From: Podocnemis expansa
Taxonomy: Eukaryota > Chordata > Testudines > Podocnemididae
DNA length: 64,000 nucleotides
Direction: 5' to 3'
Assembly: GCA_007922195.1 (NCBI GenBank)
Contig: ML682092.1
Location: forward strand, 1,451,721-1,515,720
Shown here: piece by piece, positions 22,721 through 33,450 of the stretch
How positions within the stretch are numbered: the stretch's first letter is position 1
How the letters are laid out: the number at the start of each line of letters is the position of its first letter
Position numbers and translations under genes: made by a program
Notes under the pieces: generated by a model
Database searches by the model: none
The model's input: the letters and a program-made list of their open reading frames with translations, nothing else
Told to the model about the DNA's origin: nothing

Positions 22721-24041
22721 ACAAGAGCTGATGTGTAGATTCAATTGTGTGAAAGCAGGATTAAATTGTGACTATGGATTCTTTTCCCATTACAGCAGGT
22801 GATTAGACTTCACCTTCCTATGCACTGTTTCCCAATGTTTGAATCTTAACAACTGCTCTAATTTGCTGTTGCAGTATGACCTGATCCCATGTCTTACGCT
22901 CCCCTGCATTTATTTTGCTCCCATTCTGAATTTCCTCATCTTTGAAGCATCTGACAAGCAGAATTTTCTCCCATGAAAGCTCATGCAATAAATAGATTTG
23001 TTAGTCTTTAACTACAAGCAGTTGTGTGGCACTTTAAGACTAACAGATTTATTTTTTGCATGAGCTTTCGTGGGAGAAGATCCCACTTCCTCAGATGCTT
23101 CGAAGATGGGTGAACTTACAGAAAGGAATGAAACTAAATGCAAGGGGGTGTAAAACATAGGATCAGGTCATAAAGTAACAGCAAATCGGAGCAGTTTACA
23201 GGCTTTAACTGCCACAGGACTCCTTGCTTTTTTTTGCTGGACTAGACTAACATGGCTGCCCTTTCGGAACTTAAAGGTGATGGATGGAAGTTGTAGGTAC
23301 ATTTTTAAAGCTTGCTCTCAGTCCTTCAGGAATTATTACTGTAGACCACTTTCTTGGGAGCACACTGCTGAGCTCTGAACCATGTAGAAACAGAGACCCG
23401 GGAGACAGCTTGAATATTTAGGAGGTTCTAAATCAGTAGGCAGAAATGACTAGAGAACAACAAATTTTCAAGGGGCAGCTATCACTCCTTTTCATCCACC
23501 CTCTTCCTGTCTTTCCAAAGGACACTCTCAGGCAGGTGTCTCAGGCCCAAACAGCTAGCAAATAGGTTGGTCAGTTGGAAGAAGAGAAAGCAACATCTGG
23601 GCAACCTGGCCAAAGCAGGGATTGCAATTTATGGCTGGGTTTGGAGCTAATCCCTGTCATTTTAAACTATGAATTAAGAATGAAGAAAGTTATATTTAAA
23701 ATACATCTTTTCATCACCTTCCAATTCCCTTTTTTAAACCTACCCAGTAATTAGAGGCAGAGATATTTTATTTTTAAGTTTGGGAATTGGTGCTGTTGTG
23801 ACAGTTGGGTCAATTTATTTACCCGAATTATGAGCTTAACTGTAAAAAGTATGTAATAATTCATATAAAATGTATGCTACAGTAACAAATCAGAACAAAG
23901 ACTGGTGGACAAAACTAAGAAAGGATGCTAAATCACTGTTTGTCTAAAGAAAAGATGTATTTGTGTATGTGTGTATATAAGTATAAATAAATTAAAAACT
24001 GTTAAAATTTTGTTTGTTAGAAACAAGAAATGTTGACAAGT

Positions 24042-24265
24042 TCCAAAGGGGTAGCTGTGTAAGTCTAGTTTAGCAAAGAGTCCTCTGGCACTTTTAAAGA
24101 CTAACAAATTTATTTATCATATGAGCTTTCATGGAAAAAAATTCCAGTTCATCAGATGCTTTGAAGAAATGTAGAGACACAAGTTAATGAGCCAAAATTA
24201 GTTTTTCAGATACTAGGCCTAATTGGTGGCTAGCCAGTTAGACTAATGCGGCTGCCGCTCTGAAT
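24042..24265 (-). mobile_element. PLE 3'-end fragment
   Basis: Begins ttccaaaggggtagctg and contains aaagactaacaaatttattt and the tcatcagatgctttgaag block, ending near gactaatgcggctgccg. A short tgtcaag-like flank may be a decayed duplication but I would not rely on it. Confidence 0.65.
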
Positions 24266-24947
24266 CTGAGCCTGTCAAGCAAGGAATTTTCCTTTTAAAA
24301 CTCCCTCCAAATAAAGATCTAGAAAACAAAAAATGTTAAAATGAAAGCCTTATTTAATACTTTAAGTTTAAAATGCTTGAATTGTTTCAACATCTTTTCT
24401 GTATTTCTAAAAGAACAGTCAAAAGATTTTTAATAATATATTTGCCAGGGTGCTAAGCAGACTAACGTCTCCATACACCAAACTGCAGACCTGATTGTCA
24501 GTTGCTAAAATATTAGACAGTAATGTGGGTATGTTAACACCGTAAGCTCATTTATCTGTTTTAAATTAATATAACTGTGCGTAAATGTTACCTCATCAAG
24601 AAGTCCCACTTGTCCAATCCCAGTGCACCCGGGAAAGTCACTGCCAGGCTCCAGAATCCAGGTTGCTCGCCCTTTGCTGTGTTGGCTTTCCGATAATACA
24701 AAAAGTTAAAAGCTGCACAATCCTCTTTCAACCTCTAAAGTCAGCATCTCTGCTCTTCGTTGTTACAACGATTTTTGAAAATCAGACTTAAGCTCTGCTA
24801 TGTTGCTTAGGCACTATAAAAAGAATTGTGCCTGTAGTGTGTTTGGTCAAGTTAGAGAATACATGAGGTGGAGTTTATGTCAATGCAATGTCATCTTAGT
24901 TGTATAGCCTTGCACAAAATAACCATTATGTCTTTTCTTTTCTGTAG

Positions 24948-25027
24948 AAAATACACCTGTACGTACTTCTGATGTGGATTATCGATTATTAGAAGCATCC
25001 AAAGCAGGAGACTTAGAAACTGTGAAG
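24948..25027 (+). CDS. TNKS: TNKS exon e: start of ankyrin repeat cluster 4
   Basis: Two bases complete Glu, then 26 codons from [20 protein letters not shown] to DLETVK. Acceptor TTCTGTAG ends at 24947; donor GTTTGT starts at 25028. The [17 protein letters not shown] helix pair opens ARC4, one of the clusters that binds the tankyrase-binding peptide of partners such as axin. It enters in phase 1 and leaves in phase 0, exactly as exon a does for ARC3. Asn and Val in ENTPVRT differ from the human residues as I recall them. Confidence 0.97.
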
Positions 25028-26100
25028 GTTTGTCTGGGTATTATTTACTTTCCATCCTATATTAGTGAGCAAGACTTTCTCTAGTAGGAGGAACTGTGTA
25101 CAATGCTCCATGAATGGGAGGTGGACATTAAAGCCTTGGAAAATGGAGTCAAATCCCTTGATTTGATCTAAGAAGTAGGGCCTCAAGGAGATATGGGTCA
25201 CTGAGGGAGTGTATAATTATGTGGATGAAGATAGGAGAATTGTAGGAAGTTATTTAATAATCTAAAAATCAAAAAGGAATCCTACAAAAAGTGGAAACAC
25301 AGCCAATTGCTGAGGAGGGATACAAAAACATAGTATAAATGTGTAGGGACAAAATCAGAAGGGCTAAGGTATACCTGGCAAGGGACATAAAGAGTAATTA
25401 GTTTCATTAAATATATTAGGAGTATGAGAAAGATAAAAGGAAATGTAGCTCTTCTACTTAGTGGAGAAGGAGAGCTCGTAAATGATGACATCAAGAAGGC
25501 AGAGTTGTTTGATACCTGTTTTGCTTCAGTCTTCAGTAAAAGGGTTAGTGGTGTCCACGTACTCAACATACTTAATATTAGCAAGGGGGAAGAAACACCA
25601 GCTAAAAATGGGGAAAGAAACAGGTTAAAGAATATTTAGGTAAGTTACATATATTCAGGTCTGCAAAGCCTGATGAAATTCATCCTAGGGTACTTAAGGA
25701 ACTAGTTGAAGCAGTCTTGGAACTGTCAGGAGTTATCTTGGAGAGTTCTTTGGGAATGGATGAAGTTCTGGAAGACTGGAGAAGGGTAATAATAGCATCT
25801 GTCTTCTAAAAGGGGAACAAAGAAAACTTGGGGAATTATAACTCAGCCTGTCTTACTTTGATACCTGGAAAAATTCTGGAACAAATGATTACAAATTGAT
25901 TGTTTAAAGGAGGATACTAGTGTTACAGGAAATAGCCAGCTTGGATTTGTCAAATACGAACAATGTCAAAGCAGTCTAATTTCCTTCTTCAGTTAACTGT
26001 CTTAGTGGATGGGGGGAAAGCAATAGACAGAATATGTTTTGATTTTAGTAGGGCTTTTTACTCAGTTCATGTGACATTATTATAAGCGATAAGGGAAATG

Positions 26101-26422
26101 CAGGGCTGGCCTGAGGTTTTCTCACATCCTAGGCACCTGTGATTTTGGCCCAGGGATGGAGCTGCCCGGCTCGGGGCCTGGGCTCCGCTCTCTCACCCTG
26201 TATCTGGGCTGGTGCTGGGGACAGGGTGAGCCGGCCCTGCAGAGAGACTGGTTTTGCCCCCCGCCCCCCAGCTGCCTTCGGCTCCATGCAGGAGACAACA
26301 CGGCTGTGGGAACTGCAGAGCTGGGGGAGTGGGGAGGGCCTGGGGGAGCTGCTGTGGCGTCTCCTATTGCTTGGTGTCCTAGGCAACCACCTGGGCCACC
26401 CATATGGGCAAGACTGGTCCCA
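26101..26422. mobile_element. Small GC-rich DNA transposon inside the CR1, perfect 8-bp TSD
   Basis: It starts cagggctggcctgagg and ends ctggtccca; the ends are only loosely inverted. Identical 8-mers gggaaatg flank it (26093-26100 and 26423-26430). The CR1 frame resumes on the far side, proving a later insertion. A hAT relative is likely from the 8-bp duplication. Confidence 0.75.
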
Positions 26423-27323
26423 GGGAAATGTGTAGATGAAATGACTATAAGGTGGGTGCACAACTCATTGAAAGACAGTACTCAGGGTGTAATTGTCAGT
26501 GGTTTGCTGTCAAACTGAGGGGATGTGTATAATGGTGTCTTGCCAAGATCAGTCTAGGGTCAGACACAAGTCAGTATTTTCATTAATGACATGGATAATG
26601 GAGTGCAGATATTGCTTATCAGATTTGTAGATTATCTGAAGCTGAGTTGTAAGCTCTTTGGAGAATAGGATTAAAATTCAAAAGGACTTAAACAGATTGA
26701 CTAATTGGCCTGAATTTAACAAAATGAAATGTAATAAAGATCAGTACTGAACTTAAAATACTGCACCTAGGAATTAAAAATGAAATGGGGAGTAATTGAC
26801 TAGGTGGTCGAACTGCTGTAAAGGATCTGGGGGAGGTAAAAAGGATCAGAGGAGTGGATCCAAAGCAGAATACAAGTCAACAATGTGACTCAGTTGAGAA
26901 AAGTCTAATATTCTGGACATATTAACATGGGCATTGTATGCACGCCCCAGGAACTGTGTCCCACTCTGCCAAGCACTGTTTAGGCTTCACCTGGAGTACT
27001 GTGTCTAGGTTTCGGCTCCATGCTTTGAGAAAGGTGGGGAAAATTTGAGAAAATCTAGAGGAGAGCAGCAGCGATAAAAAGTTTAGAAAGTTTGGCCTGT
27101 GAGAACAGGTTTATAAAAAGGGCATGTTTAGTTTTGAGAACAGAAGACCGGAGGGACATGAGAACAGTTTTTAAATATATTAAGCACCATTATAAAGAGA
27201 CTGTGATCAGTAGTTTTGTGTGTCCAGTGAAAGTAGGCCAAGAAGTAATGGGCTTAATCCGCTGTGAGGGAGAGTAAGATTAGATGTTAGAAAAACTTTT
27301 TATTTGTAGAGATAGTTAAATTC

Positions 27324-27326
<3 letters not shown>

Positions 27327-27360
<34 letters not shown>
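27327..27360 (+). repeat. Poly-A run, 34 bases, within CR1
   Basis: An A34 run where CR1 normally has a short A-rich stretch near aaaaactttt. Probably slippage expansion. Confidence 0.9.
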
Positions 27361-27362
<2 letters not shown>

Positions 27363-27947
27363 TCCAGGAGAAGTTGTAAAATCCCCATCGTCAGAGGTTT
27401 TTGAGAACAGGCTGGACAAATACCTGTCAAGGATAGCCTAAGAATACTGGGTTATGCCTGAGGGCAGAGGGCTGGACTTGATAACTTCTCCAGATCCCTC
27501 CCAGTCCTACATTCTATGATCTTGGTTCTTTCACTTCTTTCTTTTCAGATGTTCAGAAAAGTTGCTTTTCAGTATAGCGGTAGAATGACCTCATCCTCCC
27601 ATGCTTGGACACTTACACCCATATGCATGTCAGAATTCAGCCACATGCTCCATAATGTGATCAAAATAAGGTGTTTTCTGTGTCTAGCCACTGTTTCTTC
27701 CATTGACTGTGGAGTGCAGAGTATCCATGAACTTCATGCCAGTGCCTGCGAATGTAGTGACGTACATCATTTGTTATCTAAAAGAACACGCACTTGCCTA
27801 ATGGCACATTCCATAATTATGATTTAATTAGAATGTCTCTTTTCAGTGTTCTCTACTTGGGATTTATTGTTCCTTCCAGCCAGCTGATAGAGACAGAGCA
27901 TAGGCTTTTGAGGATGTCACCTGTAATGGTCCAGGTATCCCTCAGCT

Positions 27948-28138
27948 CAGTGGTTTTCAAACTTTTTTCCTCAGGACCCACTTGAAAAAAAAAAAACATT
28001 TATGCTCACAACTAAACAATTGCATCTTTCAGCAATGCATTCCAGTCTTTCAGCAGTAGAAGCAGGGGGCACTGCGGCCCAGTACCTCAGGGTCTATGAT
28101 CCAGCACTGTGTCCTGACCTGTAGTTCAAAAACCACTG
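27948..28138. mobile_element. Non-autonomous hAT element
   Basis: Inverted ends cagtggttttcaaac and gttcaaaaaccactg. Flanking 8-mers cctcagct and ccttagcc match 6 of 8. Contains an A12 run. Confidence 0.75.
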
Positions 28139-28226
28139 CCTTAGCCATTGGTAGTTGGAGAATACTGTGTCCCCCTAGCAGACTGCCAGAGGAGAGAAGA
28201 AAGAGATAGGCCCTTATGACTTAAAG

Positions 28227-29199
28227 CATGGTTGGCAACCTTTGTTAGCCCCCATGCCAGCCCCACCCACCGCAGTTCAGTGAGTGCCAGAGGCATGGTC
28301 AAAACGGGCATGACCAGGCTTCCAGGTCCGGGCTGGCACCCACCCCTGCATTGGCGGGTAGCCTCCAGGCAGGGCTGTTGCTAGGGGGGTGTGCGGCCCC
28401 ACTAACCTCCTCCACCCAGCACTGGCGGCAGGACCAGCCAGCCCAGGGGAGGGGCAGGAACTTGCACCAGCTGTCCCATGCAGGAGACCAGGGCGAGCTG
28501 GTGAAAAGAAGCAGCCAAACTCAGCGCTGCCAGTCTTGCCCCCCACCCCATGGTCACTGCTTTTGGCTCTGTGCAGGAGCAACAGGGAGTGGGTGGGAGG
28601 TAGTGCAGCTGGGGAGGGTACTGGTACAGTCCCCACACTGACACTGCCTCCCACCCCCTCCCTGCTGCTCCATCACAGAGCTGAAAGCAGGGCCCATGGC
28701 GGGGGGGGGGGGGTTGAACAGCAGCACTGAACGGGGACTCCACTTTTGGCTGGCTTACCTGGTCCATGGCATGGCAGGGGGGGCAACGTTGTGGGCCCTG
28801 CGGGGGCCAGGATGGTCACCCCTCTAGCCCTGCCCCAGGGACTGCTCTGCCTCTGGGGTTCAGGGCCAGCCAGCACTGCCCCCCTCCCCCCCCAGTGGCA
28901 GGCAGCCTCCAGGGGTTGGGGTTGGGGTTGGGGCCGGGGCTGGCAGCAGCCCCCAGAAGCAGCGGCTCTGCAATGCAGGCAGACCCTGCTCCACTCTAGC
29001 CCTGCCCAGCAGGGAGCGTGGCCAGCAGGCATCAGGAGCCACGCCACAGCTTCCTTCTTCCTGCTGGCCGTGCTCCTTGGCGGGGAAGTGTGGCCAGCAG
29101 GGTCCTGGGGAAGCAGGGGAACCTGAATAGTGCTGCGTGCTGCTCAGGCTTGGCCCCCTTGCCACTTTTGGCACGGGTGCTGGGAGTTGTCAACCCCTG
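28227..29199. mobile_element. Non-autonomous GC-rich hAT element with perfect TSD
   Basis: Ends catggttggcaacc and ggagttgtcaacccctg are inverted. Identical 8-mers acttaaag flank it at 28219-28226 and 29200-29207, indicating a relatively young insertion. The interior is very GC-rich and yields several overlapping, unlikely ORFs. It includes a G17-like run near 28700 and a TTGGGG tract near 28922-28953. Confidence 0.85.
28922..28953 (+). repeat. Telomere-like TTGGGG tract, strong G-quadruplex motif
   Basis: Reads as three ttgggg units after an initial gggg, followed by ccggggctgg. Five closely spaced G-runs make an intramolecular quadruplex likely on the + strand. It sits inside the hAT element and is not a real telomere repeat (TTAGGG). 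Confidence 0.8.
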
Positions 29200-31488
29200 A
29201 CTTAAAGGAAGCCCCATCACATACCTTGTGTGTGGTGAAAGCCCATGGGTCCCGAGCCCCACCTGCAGGGTTGACTAGAAAGGGGAAAGAGGAGACAATT
29301 ATACTAATACCTCAAGCTCAGGGGCCTCCAAAAAGTCTTTAACTGTAGTGAAATGGAGATGAAATTGGAACTGAGGTCCCAGTGAACAGGATGAACTTTG
29401 GTCCACCGTTTTTATTGATGGGCTTGCCCATGTGGAAAGGGGAACACCCATCCCTTTTCTAGGTAGCCAGCATGGTAGACCTCAAGAAAAGGAATGAGAC
29501 CCAAGTCGAGGGCTAGGCTCCAGTTCTGCTGGTGTTACCAGATCCTCCTCCTGCAGGGAGTGCAAGGGCAGATTAGATTTGGGATTGGTGAGCAGGGACA
29601 AGAGTTGCCTCGAAAAGCCTTATCAAGGCAGAATGCCCCATCCCAACAGCTGGCCACTGTAAGTCAGTAAAGGATTTAGTTGCCCCACAACTGGATGACT
29701 GCCCCTTGGACCTGAGCAGTTCCAGCTCCCAGGATAAAGAACGTGGGTCAAGGAAAAGAAATAGACACTGGTTCAACTCTGCCCTTTCCTTGGGTGTTTG
29801 CAGCACCTGCCTTGAGGAAGCACACAGGTACCAGAAGAGGCCCATGTAGCTTTCATAGTCATATCTTGCTTTGAGCTGCAAACTGTACTCTTGCCTCCTG
29901 CCTATGCCATATCCAAACCAGTCAATAAGACCTTCATGACCCTTTACCCTCTAGTAAAGAGGGTACCATGGAAGTGCTCCTGGAGAGTCTGAGGGGTGGA
30001 TGCTGCCATGACAGAGGGGCAAGGAGAATAGCAATCTTTATGGAAGGTTGCTACAGCTCACTTACATGTGACCTGTACCTCACACAGGGTGTTGAGATGG
30101 CTTCTGAACCTTGGCAGATCTCCAGAGGCCAAAAATAAGATCTCTGACTAGACCATCATGTTCCCAATTACGTTCTCCAATATGTTGTCCATGCATGACA
30201 CCATACATGGCATAATCCTGTCAGTGGAGCCTTAATGGAGAGTGGAAATCCCTTCAGTTAAAGCAGTGGGTCGTGCATCCTATCTCCAATGTCAGACTAG
30301 AAGCATACCCTTTTCAGGCCTGGCTTTTTCTAGGAAGCAGTGGAGAAGATCCACGAGCTATTAACCTTTTCAGAGAATTAAGTTGCATGTAGAATTGGTC
30401 CCAAGAATTACAGATTCAGGGAGACATCCTGCTGTCCAGTCCAGTAAAAAAGGCAGGGTAAGAAAAGAATTAACTCTCTGTTAACTAAGAGGAGGTAACA
30501 GCCAGCAGGAAATCCTTTCAGACTTTGTCATCCATTGGATTGTATGTGGGCCTTGATGCAGAGTCCAAGAGTCTCAGGAAGACTGAGGGACTTTTTCCAC
30601 ATATGGGTCCTACCACGGGTCATGGACAATACTAGTAAAGCAGTTAATGGCAGTGTGAGATGATCCATGGACTTGGTTGTTCTACTGCGTGGTGCCATGT
30701 CAGTTACAGATACAGACCAACCCACTGCTCTGGGAAGATGAGGGGGACACAAAGATCTAGTTAACTACCCCTCAAACAGAGAGGAATCTGTGTATGGTTC
30801 TGGATATGAAAAGAATCCTCTGCTTTCTCAGGGCTCAGGATGGAGTCACTAAAACTCATTATTCAGTCTGAACCATCTCCAGGATACACAAGTCCTAAAG
30901 TCTCATTAGAAGTATCTGTGAGTCAGCGTGCTAGGACACAAGCATAAATGAAAATATGCTAGACCTTGGATTTATTGTACATTAAAACCAGTTTCCCACC
31001 TATGATAGTCAGGGTGATACAGAAGTTCATGTGAGGGGCATGTGAGGAACAAATACCGTGTCTGTTCTTCCTTTCCTATCCAAACTAAAAGCAGAGAGGC
31101 TGTCATTTGAAGAAAAACAAAGCAGTCCCATGACACTTTTAAAGACTAACAGGTTTATTTATTGCATGAGGTTTTGTGGGAGAAAATCCCACTTCATCAG
31201 ATGCTTTGAAGATGAGGGAAATTCAGAATGGAAGGAAAATAGATGTAGTGAAGTGTAAGTCATGGGAACAGGTCGCACTGTAACAGCAAATCAAAATACT
31301 TGTTAAGATTCAAACGCTGGAAAACAGCATACAGAAGGAGATGAGGTGAAATCACTTATTGTAATGCGAGAAAAAGCCAATGTCCCTATTAAGACCTGAA
31401 GCAATGCAACCAAATTTGCAAATGAATTCAATTTCATTAGCTTTTCTTTGAAGCCTTGATTTAGTATTCATTTGTGTGAACACAGCAA

Positions 31489-31851
31489 TTAACAAATTGT
31501 TAATGGAGTGATCCGAAGATTGAAATGCTGACCCACTGGCTTTAGTTTCTTGTGGCTTCTGATGTCAGTTTTGTGCCCACTAATTCTTTTGCACAGAGAC
31601 TGTCCTCTTTGTCTGAGATATAAAGCAGAGAGGCATTTCTTGCACACGATGTCATAATTCACATCAGTAGATGAGCAGGTGAATGAGGCTGTGATGGAGT
31701 AGCTGGTTTTATTAGGTCCAGATGATGATGATGTAGCATAAGCAGTGTAGCATAAGTAGAGGAGAGGTGCTTTAGGATGAGACTTGAGGAAACATTGTTC
31801 TAAGTTGCCCATAAAAATGTTCATATATTGTGGGGCCATGCGGGTACACAT
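31489..31851 (-). pseudogene. PLE fusion of late RT to GIY-YIG nuclease after internal deletion
   Basis: The 120-codon frame starts with MCTRMAPQYMNIFMGNLEQC, the RT block just before the active site, continues LLYLCY, and then jumps to nuclease sequence: DVNYDIVCKKCLSALYLRQR followed by ISGHKTDIRSH. The catalytic aspartate pair expected after the LLYLRY-type block is absent, and the rest of the RT thumb is deleted. The GIY-YIG landmarks (YDIVC, LYLRQRGQ, the GHKTDI block) remain readable. Confidence 0.75.
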
Positions 31852-32363
31852 AGCAGTGCCACTACTTGAAAGTACAAGTTATCCTTAAATCCGAAATGAT
31901 TGTGGGCAAGTACAAAGTCCAGCCACGAGGTGTGCTGTGGCATCATCATCTTGGATGGTTCTTTTAATAGCCCGTAATCCATCCTTATGTGGGATGTTGG
32001 TGTAAAGAGCTTACAGTGGCCATGATGGTGTTTTCTGGGAGCTCACCAATAGACTGGATTTTTCTCAGGAAGTCCATGGTGTCTTGAAGATAGCTAGGAG
32101 TGTTGATAGCATAGGGTCTGAGGAGGGAGTCTACGTAGCCAGATAAGCCTGCTGTAGGAGTGCCAATGCCCGAGATGATAGGGTGTCCGGGGTTTCCTTT
32201 TTTATGGATTTTAGGTAGTAGATAGAATATCCCTGGTCAGGGTTCTGGCAGTGTGTCTGTCTTTTTTTGTTCCTGTGCTGCCGTGGGGAGTTTCTTGAGT
32301 AGGTGGTATTCTTCAGTGGGTTCAGAGTAAAGTGGTTTGTAGAATGTTGTGTTGGAAAGTTGT

Positions 32364-32430
32364 TTCCCCAAAACAGTCTACATGTTCAGATTCTCACAAT
32401 ACCTTGAACTCTAGGTCTTCCCTTCAGCAT
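32364..32430. repeat. 67-bp patch duplicated from (or to) 33390-33450
   Basis: It shares an exact block of about 36 bp with 33390-33450, beginning ttccccaaaacagtctac, and then a diverged segment ending cttcccttcagcat / cttcccttcggcat, with a 6-bp gap. In the PLE frame it replaces or interrupts sequence expected between the RT motifs, so the PLE appears to be the recipient. Confidence 0.8.
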
Positions 32431-33048
32431 AATCCAATTTATTCATGATGACAACAGTGCCACCGTTGTCAGCTTCCCTAATAATAATGTCAGGGTTGTT
32501 TCTGAGGCCATGGATGGCATTGCGTTGCAAAGCTGAGGATGTATAATGGATGTTGTTTGTCCATGATTTCAGCCTTTGAACTGTGGCCGAAACATTCAAT
32601 GTAGAAGTCTAGTCTGTTGTTCCGACCTTCAGGAGAGGTCCATGAAGAAAATTTCTTCTTGTACTGTTAGGAGAAAAGTATCTCTAGGTCACTGTAAATT
32701 GCTGGTGTGGTAGAAAAATTCCTTGAGTCTGAGATGACAGAAATAGCCCTCCAGGTCACTGCAGAATTTTATCTTATGTGTGGGGGTTGCGGGGCAGAAG
32801 GGAAGTCCCCAAGATAGCACAAATTCCTCTGCTGGAGTAAATGTGTAGCATGAGAGATTAACAGTGTTGTTGGCTGGGTTGAGGGTATTGCTCTTGTTGT
32901 CTTCAGTGGTGTATAGTACTAATTTAGACAGTAGGAAAGGAAAATGTGTGTTGTAGATGAATTTTTCTCTTTTTTGTGAAGTCCAGCCATGTAGAAGAAT
33001 AGGTTGTAGGTTGGGTTTGTATAAGAGAATCCAGTGTTGAGAGTTCAT
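32411..33048 (-). pseudogene. PLE reverse transcriptase N-terminal region, broken
   Basis: Two frames: 32689-33048 carries FTPAEEFVLSWGLPFCPA and SDLEGYFCHLRLKEFF, both hallmarks of the region before the RT in PLEs; 32411-32599 carries ALQRNAIHGLRNNPDIIIRE followed by ADNGGTVVIMNK, the first RT motif. A frameshift lies between them (32600-32688). The frame then runs into the 32364-32430 patch and is lost. Confidence 0.75.
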
Positions 33049-33389
33049 TTTTAATTTTTTTCTGTTTGGTATACAGGATCAAGTGGTTTCTAAATTCCTA
33101 TGAGAGTGTGTGGTGCACAATTTGTCGATTGTAAAGGAATTTTTGCCTTCAGTCCATTAGGTATAATGTCCAGTTGTTTACATTTGGAAAGGAAGATGAT
33201 GTCTGTCTGAGTCTGTGCGAGTTGTTTCATGTAGTTGATGGATTTCCACTTCCAATCACTGTAAGTTCACCTCATGAAGATGGTGAGGTAACCCGCATCT
33301 GAGCTGTCTCCCACTCATGATCCAGGGGACTGTGGATTGACCTCCAGCTTCTTTTGACACCGGCAAAAAAGTGGGAGCAAATGTCATGC

Positions 33390-33450
33390 TTCCCCAAAAC
33401 AGTCTACATGTTCAGATTCTCACAACACCTCGAAGTCTTCCCTTCGGCAT
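33390..33450. repeat. 61-bp partner of the PLE patch at 32364-32430
   Basis: See 32364-32430; the two lie 1026 bp apart in the same orientation. Confidence 0.8.

Larger units (their letters stand above)
22046..23269. mobile_element. Composite PLE insertion with long inverted arms and 15-bp TSD
   Basis: The unit contains a PLE 3' region on the minus strand (about 22062-22505), an inverted copy on the + strand (22578-23012), and a further tail pair (23013-23269) ending ggctgccctttcgga. The two long arms are each about 440 bp. It is flanked by cttaatggtgatgga (22031-22045) and cttaaaggtgatgga (23270-23284), a 14/15 match, so the whole composite looks like one insertion. Penelope-like elements are known to occur with inverted terminal copies. 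Confidence 0.75.
17457..24947 (+). other. TNKS: TNKS intron, 7.5 kb, with minisatellite and PLE palindrome
   Basis: Annotated content: A32 at 17706-17737, PLE unit 18677-18849, CR1 tail 20285-20555, minisatellite 20560-21460, composite PLE 22046-23269 and PLE tail 24042-24265. A C-rich run sits at 19676-19700. The stretches 17740-18660, 18863-20284, 21460-22030, 23285-24040 and 24266-24947 contain nothing I recognise. Several ORFs in 20.5-21.5 kb are by-products of the minisatellite. Confidence 0.8.
25225..27520 (+). mobile_element. CR1 LINE, long 5'-truncated copy
   Basis: Broken frames give successive CR1 ORF2 landmarks: EGELVNDDIKKAELFDTCF near 25470-25530, then sequence resembling HPRVLKELVEAVLELSGVIL near 25680-25740, a FDFSRAF block near 26038, RWVHNSLKD near 26450-26478, and the tail ending in cctacattctatgatct near 27520, the usual CR1 3' terminus. 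It is split by a small transposon at 26101-26422 and carries an A34 run at 27327-27360. Stops and frameshifts make it inactive. Confidence 0.85.
31105..33260 (-). mobile_element. Penelope-like element with reverse transcriptase and GIY-YIG remnants
   Basis: On the minus strand the order is N-terminal region (about 33260-33060), LSPAEE-like region (33048-32689), RT motif with IIIREADNGGTVVIMN (32599-32411), later RT segments (about 32300-31880, with GIGTPTAGLSGYVDS-like sequence), RT motif MAPQYMNIFM, then GIY-YIG nuclease and the tail at 31105-31200. This is the longest PLE copy in the window. It is disrupted by frameshifts, a deletion near the catalytic RT box and a 67-bp foreign patch at 32364-32430. 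Confidence 0.85.

Noticed and set aside
28277..29262. Cluster of overlapping ORFs of 60-126 codons on both strands
   Set aside because: They lie within a GC-rich non-autonomous hAT element with perfect target duplication; stop codons are rare because of composition.
29573..29881. 102-codon minus-strand ORF with weak likeness to DIRS gag
   Set aside because: A short stretch (YDYESYMGLFW) resembles a gag block, but the surrounding frames do not supply the other landmarks, so I left it unassigned.
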